8,895 nt of DNA, from NCBI GenBank assembly GCA_002404375.1, contig DHJO01000099.1, forward strand, positions 6,722 to 15,616, given 5' to 3'. Below, one piece after another: positions 1-6,744 of this stretch. A program made the translations under genes and the position numbers. The notes below the pieces were generated by a model. That model did not search any database. It had not been told where the DNA came from and worked only from the letters and a program-made list of their open reading frames with translations. Origin of the DNA: Gemmatimonadales bacterium UBA4718. Lineage in GTDB: Bacteria; Gemmatimonadota; Gemmatimonadetes; Gemmatimonadales; Gemmatimonadaceae. The first letter of the stretch is position 1. Each line of letters starts with the position of its first letter.

Positions 1-156
<156 letters not shown>

Positions 157-184
157 CCCGCGGGCACCTGACAATCGCTGTTGA

Positions 185-298
185 CGAAATCGCGAACTCA
201 AGACGTCGTCGAACACCTCATCAAGTGGCTTCGCCCGACCCAATGGATGGAGCAGCCGCCTGTGGGGCGCGTGGGCCCTGCCCATCTTCCTTCTCGGA
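185..298 (+). pseudogene. Frameshifted N-terminal remnant of the SdpI-family gene
   Basis: The SdpI-like frame (codons starting at 242, 245 and so on) continues upstream of ATG 299 with NGWSSR followed by LWGAWALPIFLLG, the end of a DUF1648-like region and most of a membrane helix. This frame is open back to TGA 182-184 but has no ATG, GTG or TTG, so it has no normal start. In another frame, bases 216-239 encode PHQVASPD, and adding one base near 240 joins this to NGWSSR with the His-to-Trp spacing (ten residues) of the usual PxHxxxxGxPNGW motif. I infer a one-base deletion. The first transmembrane helix expected before this motif is also not visible: only about 60 bases separate it from the hemB stop. 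Confidence 0.4.
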
Positions 299-661
299 AT
301 GCACATCATCGTCCTGCGTGCTGCGCTCGGGTATCCGGTTGCAATTGAGCGTGTTCTCCCCGTCGGGTTAGGGGTTCTCTTCATCGTCATCGGGAATCTT
401 CTTCCGCGAGCGCGGCCGAACTGGTTCGTAGGAATCAGGACTCCGTGGACGCTTTCCAGCGATCGCGTGTGGGAGAAGACCCACCGGTTCGGCGGGCACG
501 TTTTCGTCGCGGCGGGGATGCTCATGCTTCTTTCCGGCCTGGTCGTGGCGCCGTGGGCGCACGCGGCCCTCTCGATCATCATCGCGATATGCGCAGCCAG
601 CGTCGTGATCTATTCGTACGTCGAATGGAAGCGTGAGCAAAACCCAGCGAGCGCCCCCTGA
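299..661 (+). CDS. SdpI-family membrane protein (C-terminal part; start uncertain)
   Basis: This frame encodes 120 residues with the SdpI family signature at residues 32-63: GN-LLPR-RPN-FVGIRTPWTLSS, then VWEKTHR. Hydrophobic segments lie around residues 1-9 (continuing upstream of the ATG), 19-35, 68-85 and 88-107. SdpI of Bacillus subtilis is a membrane immunity and signalling protein for the SdpC toxin, but most family members in other phyla have unknown roles, so immunity should not be assumed, and no SdpC-like toxin is nearby. ATG 299 lies in the middle of a membrane helix and has no Shine-Dalgarno sequence, so it is probably not the original start; the ancestral gene was longer (family members are about 200 residues). 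Either the gene is a pseudogene or the sequence has a frameshift error. Confidence 0.65.
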   Translation: MHIIVLRAALGYPVAIERVLPVGLGVLFIVIGNLLPRARPNWFVGIRTPWTLSSDRVWEKTHRFGGHVFVAAGMLMLLSGLVVAPWAHAALSIIIAICAASVVIYSYVEWKREQNPASAP

Positions 662-687
662 TAATCACACTCGCAACCCACCCGCTC

Positions 688-1710
688 ATGAGGTCGTTCA
701 GTCGCGTCGCCGTATCGATTCTGTCGATCACGTTACTGGTCTCTTCGCTTGCCGCCCAGACTAGCGCTGCTCCGGGCCGTATCGACACCGTACCGCCGCG
801 CTCGGTGATCGAATTGCCATTTGCGTTTCAGAGCGGAACGTTGACTCTGCCGGGAACGCTCACCATACCGGCGAGCTACAGCTCGCAGCTGCCGGTTGCG
901 CTGATCGTCGCGGGCTCGGGGCCTACGGACAGAAATGGAAACTCCGCCGGTCCCCTGCGCGCCCAGAACAACTCCAACCTCTACGCAATCCTCGCCTGGC
1001 AGCTGGCGGATGCGGGTATCGCGTCCGTTCGCTACGACAAGAGAGTCCTCGGCGAGAATCTTCAGAAGCTCGACATCGCGCAGACATCACTCGATGACTT
1101 CATCGCCGATGTGATTGCGGGGGCGAGAAAGCTCGTCGCCGATCGGAGGTTCTCGAAGGTCATACTCATTGGTCACAGCGAAGGCGCAGAGCTGGTGTTG
1201 CAGGCAGTCAACCGCGGTGCGCCCGCGTCTGGCATTGTGATGCTTTCGGGGACCGGGAGGCCAATCATGGCGGTGCTGCGCGAACAGTTGGCGAGACAGG
1301 TTCCGCCCGAAGAGCTCGTCAAATGGGACTCGGCATTCGCGCGATACATCCGTGGAGAGGACCCCGGTGACGTACACCCTGCTCTGAAGCCTCTACTTCT
1401 TCCTGTGAACCGGAGATACATGCAGAACTGGGTCAAGTACGATCCACCTGCGGAGATTGCACGCGTGAAGGTACCGGTGTTGATCGTGCAGGGAGCGCGG
1501 GACATACAGGTCAGCGAAGCTGACGCGCGCGCACTGCAGGCGGCTCAACCGGCTGCGAAGCTCGTCGTCATTCCGGCGGCCAATCACGTCTACAGGGCCG
1601 CGGTGAGCGACGATCGAATGGCGCAGCTCCGCCTTTATACCGATCCGACTCTTCCCATCGTGCCCGAGCTCACACCCGCGATCGCCGACTGGATCAAGCG
1701 CCTCAAGTAA
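688..1710 (+). CDS. Exported alpha/beta hydrolase (serine hydrolase of the S33/COG1073 type)
   Basis: The protein has 340 residues. Residues 1-28 form a signal peptide: a basic start, a hydrophobic core from about 7 to 22 and likely cleavage near Ala23 or Ala27. The strand-turn AGSGPTDRNGNS (about 75-86) supplies the oxyanion region typical of this family and is followed by ADAGIASVRYDKR. The nucleophile elbow is GHSEG with Ser164. Asp272 (in VQGARD) and His300 (in AANHVY) complete the triad, so the enzyme should be active. Relatives hydrolyse esters or peptides; the substrate here cannot be read from sequence, and the signal peptide places it in the periplasm. The gene starts 26 bases after the SdpI stop, with no clear Shine-Dalgarno sequence, and is separated by 86 bases from the next gene. 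The triad is seen directly; the family and location are inferred. Confidence 0.9.
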   Translation: MRSFSRVAVSILSITLLVSSLAAQTSAAPGRIDTVPPRSVIELPFAFQSGTLTLPGTLTIPASYSSQLPVALIVAGSGPTDRNGNSAGPLRAQNNSNLYAILAWQLADAGIASVRYDKRVLGENLQKLDIAQTSLDDFIADVIAGARKLVADRRFSKVILIGHSEGAELVLQAVNRGAPASGIVMLSGTGRPIMAVLREQLARQVPPEELVKWDSAFARYIRGEDPGDVHPALKPLLLPVNRRYMQNWVKYDPPAEIARVKVPVLIVQGARDIQVSEADARALQAAQPAAKLVVIPAANHVYRAAVSDDRMAQLRLYTDPTLPIVPELTPAIADWIKRLK

Positions 1711-1796
1711 GTGTGGCGCGGCGCACCTCCTGAGCGCGGGGGGCGCTAACTAGAGCGGGCGGTTAACTTGTACGTCCGACATTACAGACCAGGAAA

Positions 1797-2831
1797 ATGC
1801 GCTATAGGCTGTTCCCCGGAACCGGCATCAAAGTCAGTCAAATCGGATTCGGAACGTGGACTCTGTCCACGGGGTGGTGGGGGGAAAAGACAGACGAAGA
1901 AGCCGTTGAGCTTCTACGCGCCGCGCACGATAGGTATGGCGTCAGCTTCTTCGACACCGCTGACACCTACGGCAATGGCCGAGGTGAGAGACAGCTCGCG
2001 GAAGCGTTCCGTGGCAAGCGAGAAGACGTCGTCTATTCGACCAAGATTGGCTACGACATCTACGACCCAGCCGCCCAGACAGCTCGCCGCGGACAGAGCG
2101 AGTTGCCACAGAAGTTCGATCGCGAATACATGCGGTTCGCTCTCGACAAGTGCCTTGAGCGCCTCGAGACCGATCATATCGATGTCCTCCAGCTCCACAA
2201 CATCAAGATGGAGCACGTGCGCGACGCGTCGATCTGGGAATCCCTCCGCGAGATGCAGGAGGAAGGTCTCATCGGCGTGTGGGGCGCGGCGTTCGGCCCG
2301 GCAATCGGGTGGCTGTATGAGGCCGTGGAGCTTTGCGAGCGGGAGAGCGACATCGGGACCATCCAGATGATCTGGAACATCCTCGAGCAGCACCCAGGAA
2401 CCGCGATGATCGATGCGGCAAAAGAGCTCGCGCCAAATTGCGCCTTCAACATTCGTGTCACCCACGCGTCGGGGATGCTCGAGGGGAAGTACACCGAGGA
2501 TACGGTCTTTCCCGCAAACGATCACCGACGCCATCGCCCGCGCTCGTGGCTCACGAACGGCCTCAAGAAAATCCGCACTCTCGATTTTCTCACCACCCGA
2601 ATGACGCTTGGCCAGGCGGCGCTGAAGTGGTTGCTTGCCGAACCGCGCGTCGTGACGGCGCTGCCCAACATCTACGACCTGGAACAGCTAAAAGAATTCG
2701 CCGAAGCATCGGACAAACCAGATTTCTCCTCCGGAGAAATGGAGAGAATCGCCGGCCTTGCGGCGAGTAACTTCGGGGTAGATGAGGAGCCGATGTCCTA
2801 CAAAGGCACGATGGAGCGAGTCACTACGTGA
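1797..2831 (+). CDS. Aldo/keto reductase
   Basis: The protein has 344 residues and folds as an NADPH-dependent TIM-barrel oxidoreductase. The opening YRLFPGTGIKVSQIGFGTW and the FFDTADTYGNGRGE block are diagnostic. The full catalytic tetrad is present: Asp53, Tyr58 (general acid), Lys83 (in STKIGYD) and His134 (in QLHN). The family reduces aldehydes and ketones; the physiological substrate is not evident. The length fits the longer bacterial group rather than the roughly 280-residue type. AGGA at 1791-1794 precedes the ATG by only two bases. It is the first gene of a compact + strand run and its stop overlaps the GTG start of the pyrophosphatase, so the two are probably translationally coupled. 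The C-terminus (GVDEEPMSYKGT) looks complete. Confidence 0.92.
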   Translation: MRYRLFPGTGIKVSQIGFGTWTLSTGWWGEKTDEEAVELLRAAHDRYGVSFFDTADTYGNGRGERQLAEAFRGKREDVVYSTKIGYDIYDPAAQTARRGQSELPQKFDREYMRFALDKCLERLETDHIDVLQLHNIKMEHVRDASIWESLREMQEEGLIGVWGAAFGPAIGWLYEAVELCERESDIGTIQMIWNILEQHPGTAMIDAAKELAPNCAFNIRVTHASGMLEGKYTEDTVFPANDHRRHRPRSWLTNGLKKIRTLDFLTTRMTLGQAALKWLLAEPRVVTALPNIYDLEQLKEFAEASDKPDFSSGEMERIAGLAASNFGVDEEPMSYKGTMERVTT

Positions 2832-3370
2832 TCAACCCGTGGCACGACCTGCCAGCGGGAATTCATCCTCCCGAGCTCGTGACCGCGCTCATCGAGATAC
2901 CCAGTGGCAGCCGCAACAAATACGAGCTGGACAAGCAGTCCGGGCTGATCCGGCTCGATCGGGTTCTGTATTCATCCATGCACTATCCCGGCGACTACGG
3001 ATTCATTCCGCGCACCCTGCACGAAGACGGCGATCCGCTGGACATTCTCGTCCGCATCAATGAGCCCACCTTTCCGGGTTGCCAGATCGACTGCCGGCCC
3101 CTCGGCGTCCTCAAGATGCTCGATCGCGGTGAACCTGACGACAAGATTATCGCCGTCCCCAGCAACGACCCGTATTATCACGAATACTTCGACATTGCCG
3201 ATCTTTCGCAGCATTATTTGAAGGAAGTGGAGCATTTCTTCCATATCTACAAGGATCTCGAGGGACGGCGGGTGGAGATCGTCGGCTGGGAGAAAAGTGA
3301 GGTGGCCGCTCGCGTGATCAGCGAATCGGTCGTGCGGTATGAGGAGCGGTTCCATCAGGTGGGTACCTAA
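2828..3370 (+). CDS. ppa: Inorganic pyrophosphatase, family I
   Basis: The 180-residue protein hydrolyses pyrophosphate to two phosphates in the cytosol, pulling biosynthetic reactions forward. Nearly every active-site residue known from the E. coli enzyme can be placed: Glu23, Lys31 and Glu33 (IEIPSGSRNKYE), Arg45, the Tyr pair in YPGDYGF (53-59), the signature DGDPLD (67-72, metal-binding Asp67, Asp69, Asp72), Asp99, Asp104 and Lys106 (LDRGEPDDK), and Tyr141-Lys142. The enzyme should be active. The start is GTG, and GTGA is shared with the stop of the aldo/keto reductase; GGAG at 2813-2816 lies 11 bases upstream and may help re-initiation. Length is normal for the bacterial family. The symbol follows the family name. 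Confidence 0.96.
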   Translation: MINPWHDLPAGIHPPELVTALIEIPSGSRNKYELDKQSGLIRLDRVLYSSMHYPGDYGFIPRTLHEDGDPLDILVRINEPTFPGCQIDCRPLGVLKMLDRGEPDDKIIAVPSNDPYYHEYFDIADLSQHYLKEVEHFFHIYKDLEGRRVEIVGWEKSEVAARVISESVVRYEERFHQVGT

Positions 3371-3400
3371 CTACTCGGCGCCCTGTGGTCGATGCGGGGC

Positions 3401-3405
3401 GGAGG
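3401..3405 (+). promoter_or_regulatory. Shine-Dalgarno site deciding the start of the exported protein
   Basis: GGAGG ends six bases before ATG 3412. An in-frame GTG at 3385 lies further upstream, but translation from it would place polar residues (VDAGRRTL) before the signal peptide. The ribosome site therefore favours 3412. Confidence 0.7.
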
Positions 3406-3411
3406 ACGTTA

Positions 3412-4002
3412 ATGAATAATCAACGATCGCTGCAAAGCTTCTGCGTTCTTGTCGCGGTTTTCGCCGTGTTGGCGGAAAGCGCCTGCAACAGAGGGGACGA
3501 GAGGGCGGTCAAGGGACGAAACGGCCCGAATGGCGCCGGGCACGACAGCGTCAGCGACGTCGCGCTCAACGAGGACGGGCTCGGACCGATCCAGGTGGGA
3601 ATGACTCTCACCGATGCGGTCAACATGGGCATCCTGAACGAAAACCCGAACATGAAAAAGGAGTGTGATTTCGTGTTCCCGGCCGTTGGCGCGGGCGTGC
3701 CCGACAACGTCGGTGTGATGATAGTGAAAGGGGAAGTCGCGCGCATCGATGTCGATACGGGGTCAGTCACAACCGAGGACGGCGCGAAGATCGGAGACAC
3801 CGAAGAGAAGCTCAAGAGCATTTACGACGGCGACCTGCAGATCGAGCCGCACAAGTATGTCCCGGGTGGTCACTACATGATCGTCATGGGCGACAGCGCC
3901 AGCGCGGGCAAGGCGATTGTGTTCGAGACAAACGGGAAGATTGTAACGAATTTCCGCGCGGGACGACTGCCTGAAGTGAAGTGGGTTGAAGGCTGTAGTT
4001 AG
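3412..4002 (+). CDS. Uncharacterised exported protein, possible lipoprotein
   Basis: From ATG 3412 the protein has 196 residues. Residues 7-21 are hydrophobic and are followed by AESAC with Cys25, which resembles a lipobox but has Glu at -3 where Leu or Val is usual, so lipidation is uncertain. Residues 26-50 are a low-complexity, charged and Gly/Asn-rich linker. The folded part starts with GLGPIQVGMTLTDAV, a pattern shared by many small periplasmic proteins, continues with KGEVARIDVDTG and a GAKIGDTEEKL turn, and ends in a strand-rich region closing with VKWVEGCS. The mature protein has Cys in KKECDF and in EGCS near the C-terminus, which could form a disulfide. I do not recognise a function. 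It sits between ppa (41 bases away) and the DUF2071 gene (three bases away), so it is probably co-transcribed with them. Confidence 0.82.
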   Translation: MNNQRSLQSFCVLVAVFAVLAESACNRGDERAVKGRNGPNGAGHDSVSDVALNEDGLGPIQVGMTLTDAVNMGILNENPNMKKECDFVFPAVGAGVPDNVGVMIVKGEVARIDVDTGSVTTEDGAKIGDTEEKLKSIYDGDLQIEPHKYVPGGHYMIVMGDSASAGKAIVFETNGKIVTNFRAGRLPEVKWVEGCS

Positions 4003-4005
4003 TGC

Positions 4006-4725
4006 ATGACGGCTAAGTTTCTCACCGCAGACTGGCGTTACCTGGCGATGCTCAATTTCGAAGTCGACCGGTCCGTTCTCACGCCGTATCTGCCCAGGGG
4101 AACGGAGCTCGACGATCGCAACGGAAGCCAGTACCTGAGCCTCGTTGCGTTCCTGTTCCTCGACACACACGTGCTCGGGCTGCCCGCACTCTTCCACCAG
4201 AACTTCGAGGAAGTGAATCTGCGGTTCTATGTGCGACGGAGAATCGGGGGCGAGTGGCGCTCCGGCATCGTCTTCATTCGCGAGATGGTCCCCTTGTTTC
4301 TCGTGGCAGAGACGGCCCGGCTCACCTACAACGAGCCGTACCGCACGGTTCCGATGCAGCACACCATCGTCAAGACCAGCGGCGAGATGCAGAGCGTGGA
4401 GTACGTGTTTGGCGACGGGCACGATCGGTGCAGATTAGCGCTCCACGTCGACGGACCCCTGCATGAGATGGAACGCGGCTCCGAGGAAGAATTTCTCTGC
4501 GAGCGCGGCTGGGGCTACACCCGGCAGCGTGATGGCGGAACGATCGAATACATGGTCGAGCACGCACGCTGGCGCATCTGGCCCAGCGCTCGCCATGAGC
4601 TTGCAGGCCCGCTCGAGACTTTCTACGACCAGCCCCTCCCCACTATACTCTCAGGAGCGCCCACGTCCGCGTTCATTGCGGACGGCTCCGCCGTTGCGGT
4701 GCACATGCCGGAGCGGGTTGCGTAA
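4006..4725 (+). CDS. DUF2071 (YqjF-like) family protein
   Basis: The 239-residue protein matches DUF2071 from end to end: FLTADWRYLAMLNFEVD at the start, PRGTELD, then SLVAFLFLDTHVLG, then the hallmark FEEVNLRFYVRR near residue 70, and a C-terminal strand with FYDQPLPTI. No signal peptide or membrane helix is visible, so it is expected in the cytosol. The family is widespread (YqjF of Bacillus) and structurally related to acetoacetate decarboxylase-like folds, but no reaction is established, and none is assigned here. ATG 4006 lies three bases after the stop of the preceding gene with only a distant GAAGG, so expression probably depends on the upstream gene. The next gene starts 23 bases downstream. 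Confidence 0.88.
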   Translation: MTAKFLTADWRYLAMLNFEVDRSVLTPYLPRGTELDDRNGSQYLSLVAFLFLDTHVLGLPALFHQNFEEVNLRFYVRRRIGGEWRSGIVFIREMVPLFLVAETARLTYNEPYRTVPMQHTIVKTSGEMQSVEYVFGDGHDRCRLALHVDGPLHEMERGSEEEFLCERGWGYTRQRDGGTIEYMVEHARWRIWPSARHELAGPLETFYDQPLPTILSGAPTSAFIADGSAVAVHMPERVA

Positions 4726-4748
4726 CTCTATTTGCAGGTGGTCCGAAA

Positions 4749-5294
4749 ATGACTGCGACAGCACAAGTGGCGGATCTGCAGTACCCGGTCGGGAAGTTCG
4801 ATTGGAACACGCCGCTGAGCGAAGCGGATTATCCCCGATTTATCGCGGAGATCGCCGAAGCACCGGGCGCGCTTCGGTCCGCGGTGGCGGGATTGTCGCG
4901 CGATCAACTGGAGACGCGCTACCGGCCCGGCGGCTGGACCGTGATGCAGGTGGTGCATCACGTTCCCGACAGTCACATAAACGCCTACTGCCGGTTCAAG
5001 CTCGCTCTGACGGAGGACGAGCCGACGATCAAGCCGTACGACCAGGAGAAGTGGGCCGAGCTGCCCGATTCGCAGCGAGTTCCGATTGATGTCTCGCTGG
5101 ATCTGCTTGACGCGCTTCATCAACGGTGGGCGGCGCTGCTCAGATCGATGAACACCGCCGACTTCAACCGGGGTCTGCGACATCCGGAACACGGCCGGGT
5201 ACTGACATTAGCCCAGATGCTGGCCCTCTACGCCTGGCACGGACGGCACCACGTTGGACATATAACGTCATTGAGAAAGCGGGAGGGATGGTGA
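4749..5294 (+). CDS. DinB-superfamily metalloprotein, YfiT/BstA-like (putative bacillithiol S-transferase)
   Basis: The 181-residue protein is a four-helix-bundle DinB relative and closely follows Bacillus YfiT: LQYPVGKF at the start, [20 protein letters not shown] in the middle, then [17 protein letters not shown] and the C-terminal [12 protein letters not shown]. The three histidines corresponding to the YfiT nickel ligands are present (His71, His164, His168; all four positions later than in YfiT). YfiT-type proteins conjugate bacillithiol to electrophiles, but whether this organism makes bacillithiol is not shown here, so the thiol cofactor is inference. AGGTGG at 4736-4741 gives a good ribosome site seven bases before ATG 4749. 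The gene is followed directly, with overlap, by msrA, which suggests a shared role in thiol or oxidative stress. Confidence 0.88.
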   Translation: MTATAQVADLQYPVGKFDWNTPLSEADYPRFIAEIAEAPGALRSAVAGLSRDQLETRYRPGGWTVMQVVHHVPDSHINAYCRFKLALTEDEPTIKPYDQEKWAELPDSQRVPIDVSLDLLDALHQRWAALLRSMNTADFNRGLRHPEHGRVLTLAQMLALYAWHGRHHVGHITSLRKREGW

Positions 5295-5764
5295 CAGAGC
5301 TGGCAACATTTGGGGCGGGATGCTTCTGGGGTGTGGAAGTCACCTTCAGAAACGTTCCCGGAGTCAAGGATGCCATCGTGGGGTATCTCGGCGGGACCAT
5401 GGCCAATCCGACCTACAGGGACGTGTGCACCGGAAGAACCGGACACGCTGAAGTCGTTCAGGTGACTTACGATCCATCCGAAGTGACCTACGACAAGCTG
5501 CTCGACGTCTTCTGGGAGAATCACGATCCCACCACGCTCAACCGTCAGGGCCCAGACGTCGGAACTCAGTATCGCTCCGCCATCTTCTATCACACCCCCG
5601 AGCAGAAACGCATCGCAGAGGAGTCGAAAGCCCAGCTCGAGGCAAGCGGCCGGTTCCGGAGGCCGATCGTGACCGAAGTCACCCAGGCTTCCACATTCTA
5701 TCCGGCCGAGGACTACCACCAGCGCTATCTCGAGAAGCGCGGGTTGGCCAGCTGTCACATTTAG
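5291..5764 (+). CDS. msrA: Peptide methionine sulfoxide reductase MsrA
   Basis: The protein repairs methionine-S-sulfoxide in proteins and free methionine, using thioredoxin as the electron source. GAGCFWG holds the catalytic cysteine (Cys11), followed by the family blocks [35 protein letters not shown] and YHQRYL. Cys155 in the ending LASCHI is a likely resolving cysteine. At 157 residues it is a single MsrA domain without fused MsrB, and no MsrB lies in the window. I chose GTG 5291 because it shares GTGA with the stop of the DinB gene and lies four bases after GGAGG (5282-5286); ATG 5288, one codon earlier, is the alternative but is too close to that site. No signal peptide is present, so it acts in the cytosol. 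Confidence 0.95.
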   Translation: MTELATFGAGCFWGVEVTFRNVPGVKDAIVGYLGGTMANPTYRDVCTGRTGHAEVVQVTYDPSEVTYDKLLDVFWENHDPTTLNRQGPDVGTQYRSAIFYHTPEQKRIAEESKAQLEASGRFRRPIVTEVTQASTFYPAEDYHQRYLEKRGLASCHI

Positions 5765-5775
5765 CGAGGCACGAC

Positions 5776-5791
5776 AGCGCGGCACCGCGCT
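5776..5791 (+). terminator. Weak GC hairpin after msrA
   Basis: AGCGCG pairs with CGCGCT around a four-base loop (GCAC), twelve bases after the msrA stop. There is no run of T after the stem, so this is at best a weak or factor-assisted terminator separating msrA from the DUF4235 gene. Confidence 0.25.
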
Positions 5792-5828
5792 TGCCACTCA
5801 TGGTTATCCAACTCAGAGGCGGTGCAGG

Positions 5829-6122
5829 GTGCGCATAAAGACGGAAACGCTGAATTCGCGGAAGACGACGTGGCTGCTGGTAGGTGCCGGCGCTGCGATG
5901 GTGGCGGGGAGGCTGGTCGAGCGCGGTCTGGAAAAGGGCTGGCGCGCAGCCAGGAACGAGGATCCGCCAGAACTCGGGAGACGAGGCGATAGCTGGCCTG
6001 CCGCGCTCGCGTGGACGGCCATATCTGCTGCTACTGTCGCGGCGGTGGAGCTGGCGGCGCGTCGCGGAGCCCACGTCGGATTGCGCCAGCTCTCTGGCAA
6101 GCGCCCGCCCGCCCACTTGTGA
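5829..6122 (+). CDS. Small DUF4235-like membrane protein
   Basis: The 97-residue protein starts at GTG 5829 with AGAGG (5815-5819) nine bases upstream. It has two hydrophobic helices, about residues 15-30 (WLLVGAGAAMVAGRLV) and 56-72 (around WPAALAWTAISAATVAAVEL), separated by a polar loop with GWRAARNEDPPEL. This helix-loop-helix plan, with ARRGA near the end, resembles DUF4235 proteins, which have no known function. The C-terminal GKRPPAHL is basic and probably cytoplasmic. Its TGA overlaps the GTG start of the rhodanese gene, so the two are very likely coupled; a membrane partner for the rhodanese is possible but unproven. The family assignment is by general pattern and is less certain than the gene itself. 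Confidence 0.72.
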   Translation: MRIKTETLNSRKTTWLLVGAGAAMVAGRLVERGLEKGWRAARNEDPPELGRRGDSWPAALAWTAISAATVAAVELAARRGAHVGLRQLSGKRPPAHL

Positions 6123-6502
6123 AGCATTCGCCGGGATTTCTCAAGCTTGTGGATGAGGCGAAATCGCGCGTGCGTGAGGTCAGCGTGGAGGAAGCTCGCC
6201 GCAAGATCGAGGCGGGAAAGGCGAAGGTCATTGATGTCCGCGAGGAGAGTGAGTGGGCCGCGGGTCACGCGCGAGGCGCGGAGCACATGGGTAAGGGCGT
6301 GATCGAGCGCGACATCGAAGCGCACGTGCCTGACAAGAACGCGGAGATCATCCTCTACTGCGGCGGCGGATTTCGTTCGGCGCTCTCCGCGGACAATCTT
6401 CAGAAAATGGGTTACCGGAACGTGGCGTCGATGGCCGGGGGTTGGCGGGCGTGGCAGGAAGCCGGCGCTCCGGTGGAGCCCGGAAAGGGTGTTGCGAAGT
6501 AG
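6119..6502 (+). CDS. Single-domain rhodanese-like sulfurtransferase
   Basis: The 127-residue protein is one rhodanese domain: a short helical start, SVEEARRKI, the strand VIDVREESEWAAGH (37-50) and the active-site loop CGGGFRS with Cys81 as the persulfide carrier and Arg86 closing the six-residue loop typical of sulfurtransferases, then YRNVASMAGGWRAWQEAG. The cysteine is present, so the protein can carry sulfane sulfur; donor and acceptor are unknown, and it lacks a signal peptide. I chose GTG 6119, which overlaps the stop of the preceding gene as GTGA; the open frame extends upstream but there encodes only a shadow of that gene. There is no Shine-Dalgarno sequence, which fits re-initiation by coupled ribosomes. 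Confidence 0.92.
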   Translation: MKHSPGFLKLVDEAKSRVREVSVEEARRKIEAGKAKVIDVREESEWAAGHARGAEHMGKGVIERDIEAHVPDKNAEIILYCGGGFRSALSADNLQKMGYRNVASMAGGWRAWQEAGAPVEPGKGVAK

Positions 6503-6512
6503 GGGTCTTATC

Positions 6513-6706
6513 AACTGCAACTGAACGGGTGCGAGACGTCGGTAGCGTAGATAGCAGTGGTCAGTCCACGACGTCGGGACGTCACTCTATGGCATTGCGG
6601 CACAGGCTCTTGCCTTTGCCCGGATCCGCGCCAGTAACGTCCCGACGTAGTGAACTATCAACTGGCCACTCTGCCACTGACCACTCGCACCCGTTCAGTT
6701 GCAGTT
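6513..6706. repeat. 194-bp imperfect palindrome with perfect 22-bp terminal inverted repeats
   Basis: This element fills most of the gene-free stretch 6503-6797. Bases 6513-6534 are the exact reverse complement of 6685-6706 (22 of 22). Further in, AGTGGTCAGT (6556-6565) matches ACTGACCACT (6676-6685), and ACGTCGGGACGT (6571-6582) matches ACGTCCCGACGT (6637-6648), leaving a central loop of 54 bases. The arms differ in their spacers: the left arm has 21 extra bases between the first two blocks, and the right arm has a heptad array between the second and third. The open frames across it have no protein-like features. It could be a miniature transposable element, a REP/REPIN-type sequence or a long RNA hairpin ending the rhodanese transcript, whose stop is 10 bases upstream. 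Confidence 0.9.
6650..6685 (-). repeat. Degenerate heptad repeat array (AGT-NNNN)
   Basis: Read on the minus strand, bases 6685 down to 6650 split into AGTGGTC, AGTGGCAG, AGTGGCC, AGTTGAT and AGTTCAC: five units starting with AGT, seven bases each except one of eight. The left arm of the enclosing palindrome keeps only a single AGTGGTC. This resembles the short tandemly repeated heptamers described in filamentous cyanobacteria; the resemblance is in pattern only. Confidence 0.75.
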
Positions 6707-6744
6707 ACAGTCCTTACGCCGCGTCGCAGCCAGCTACAAAGTAC

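Noticed and set aside
299..661. Toxin-immunity system of the Sdp type
   Set aside because: No SdpC-like toxin or SdpA/B partner is present, and SdpI-family proteins are common outside such systems.
1733..1747. AGCGC-GGGGG-GCGCT hairpin after the alpha/beta hydrolase gene as a terminator
   Set aside because: The stem is only five pairs and no T run follows, so it is weak evidence in GC-rich DNA.
1761..1796. Possible promoter (TTGTAC and downstream AT-rich bases) before the aldo/keto reductase
   Set aside because: No -10 hexamer lies at proper spacing, so I did not call it, though a promoter must lie somewhere upstream.
1914..2534. A 206-residue minus-strand open frame within the aldo/keto reductase
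   Set aside because: The opposite strand has a complete catalytic tetrad, and this frame has no recognisable features.
6650..6685. CRISPR array or integron attC site
   Set aside because: Units are only seven to eight bases with no spacers, and the element lacks attC R and L boxes and any integrase nearby.
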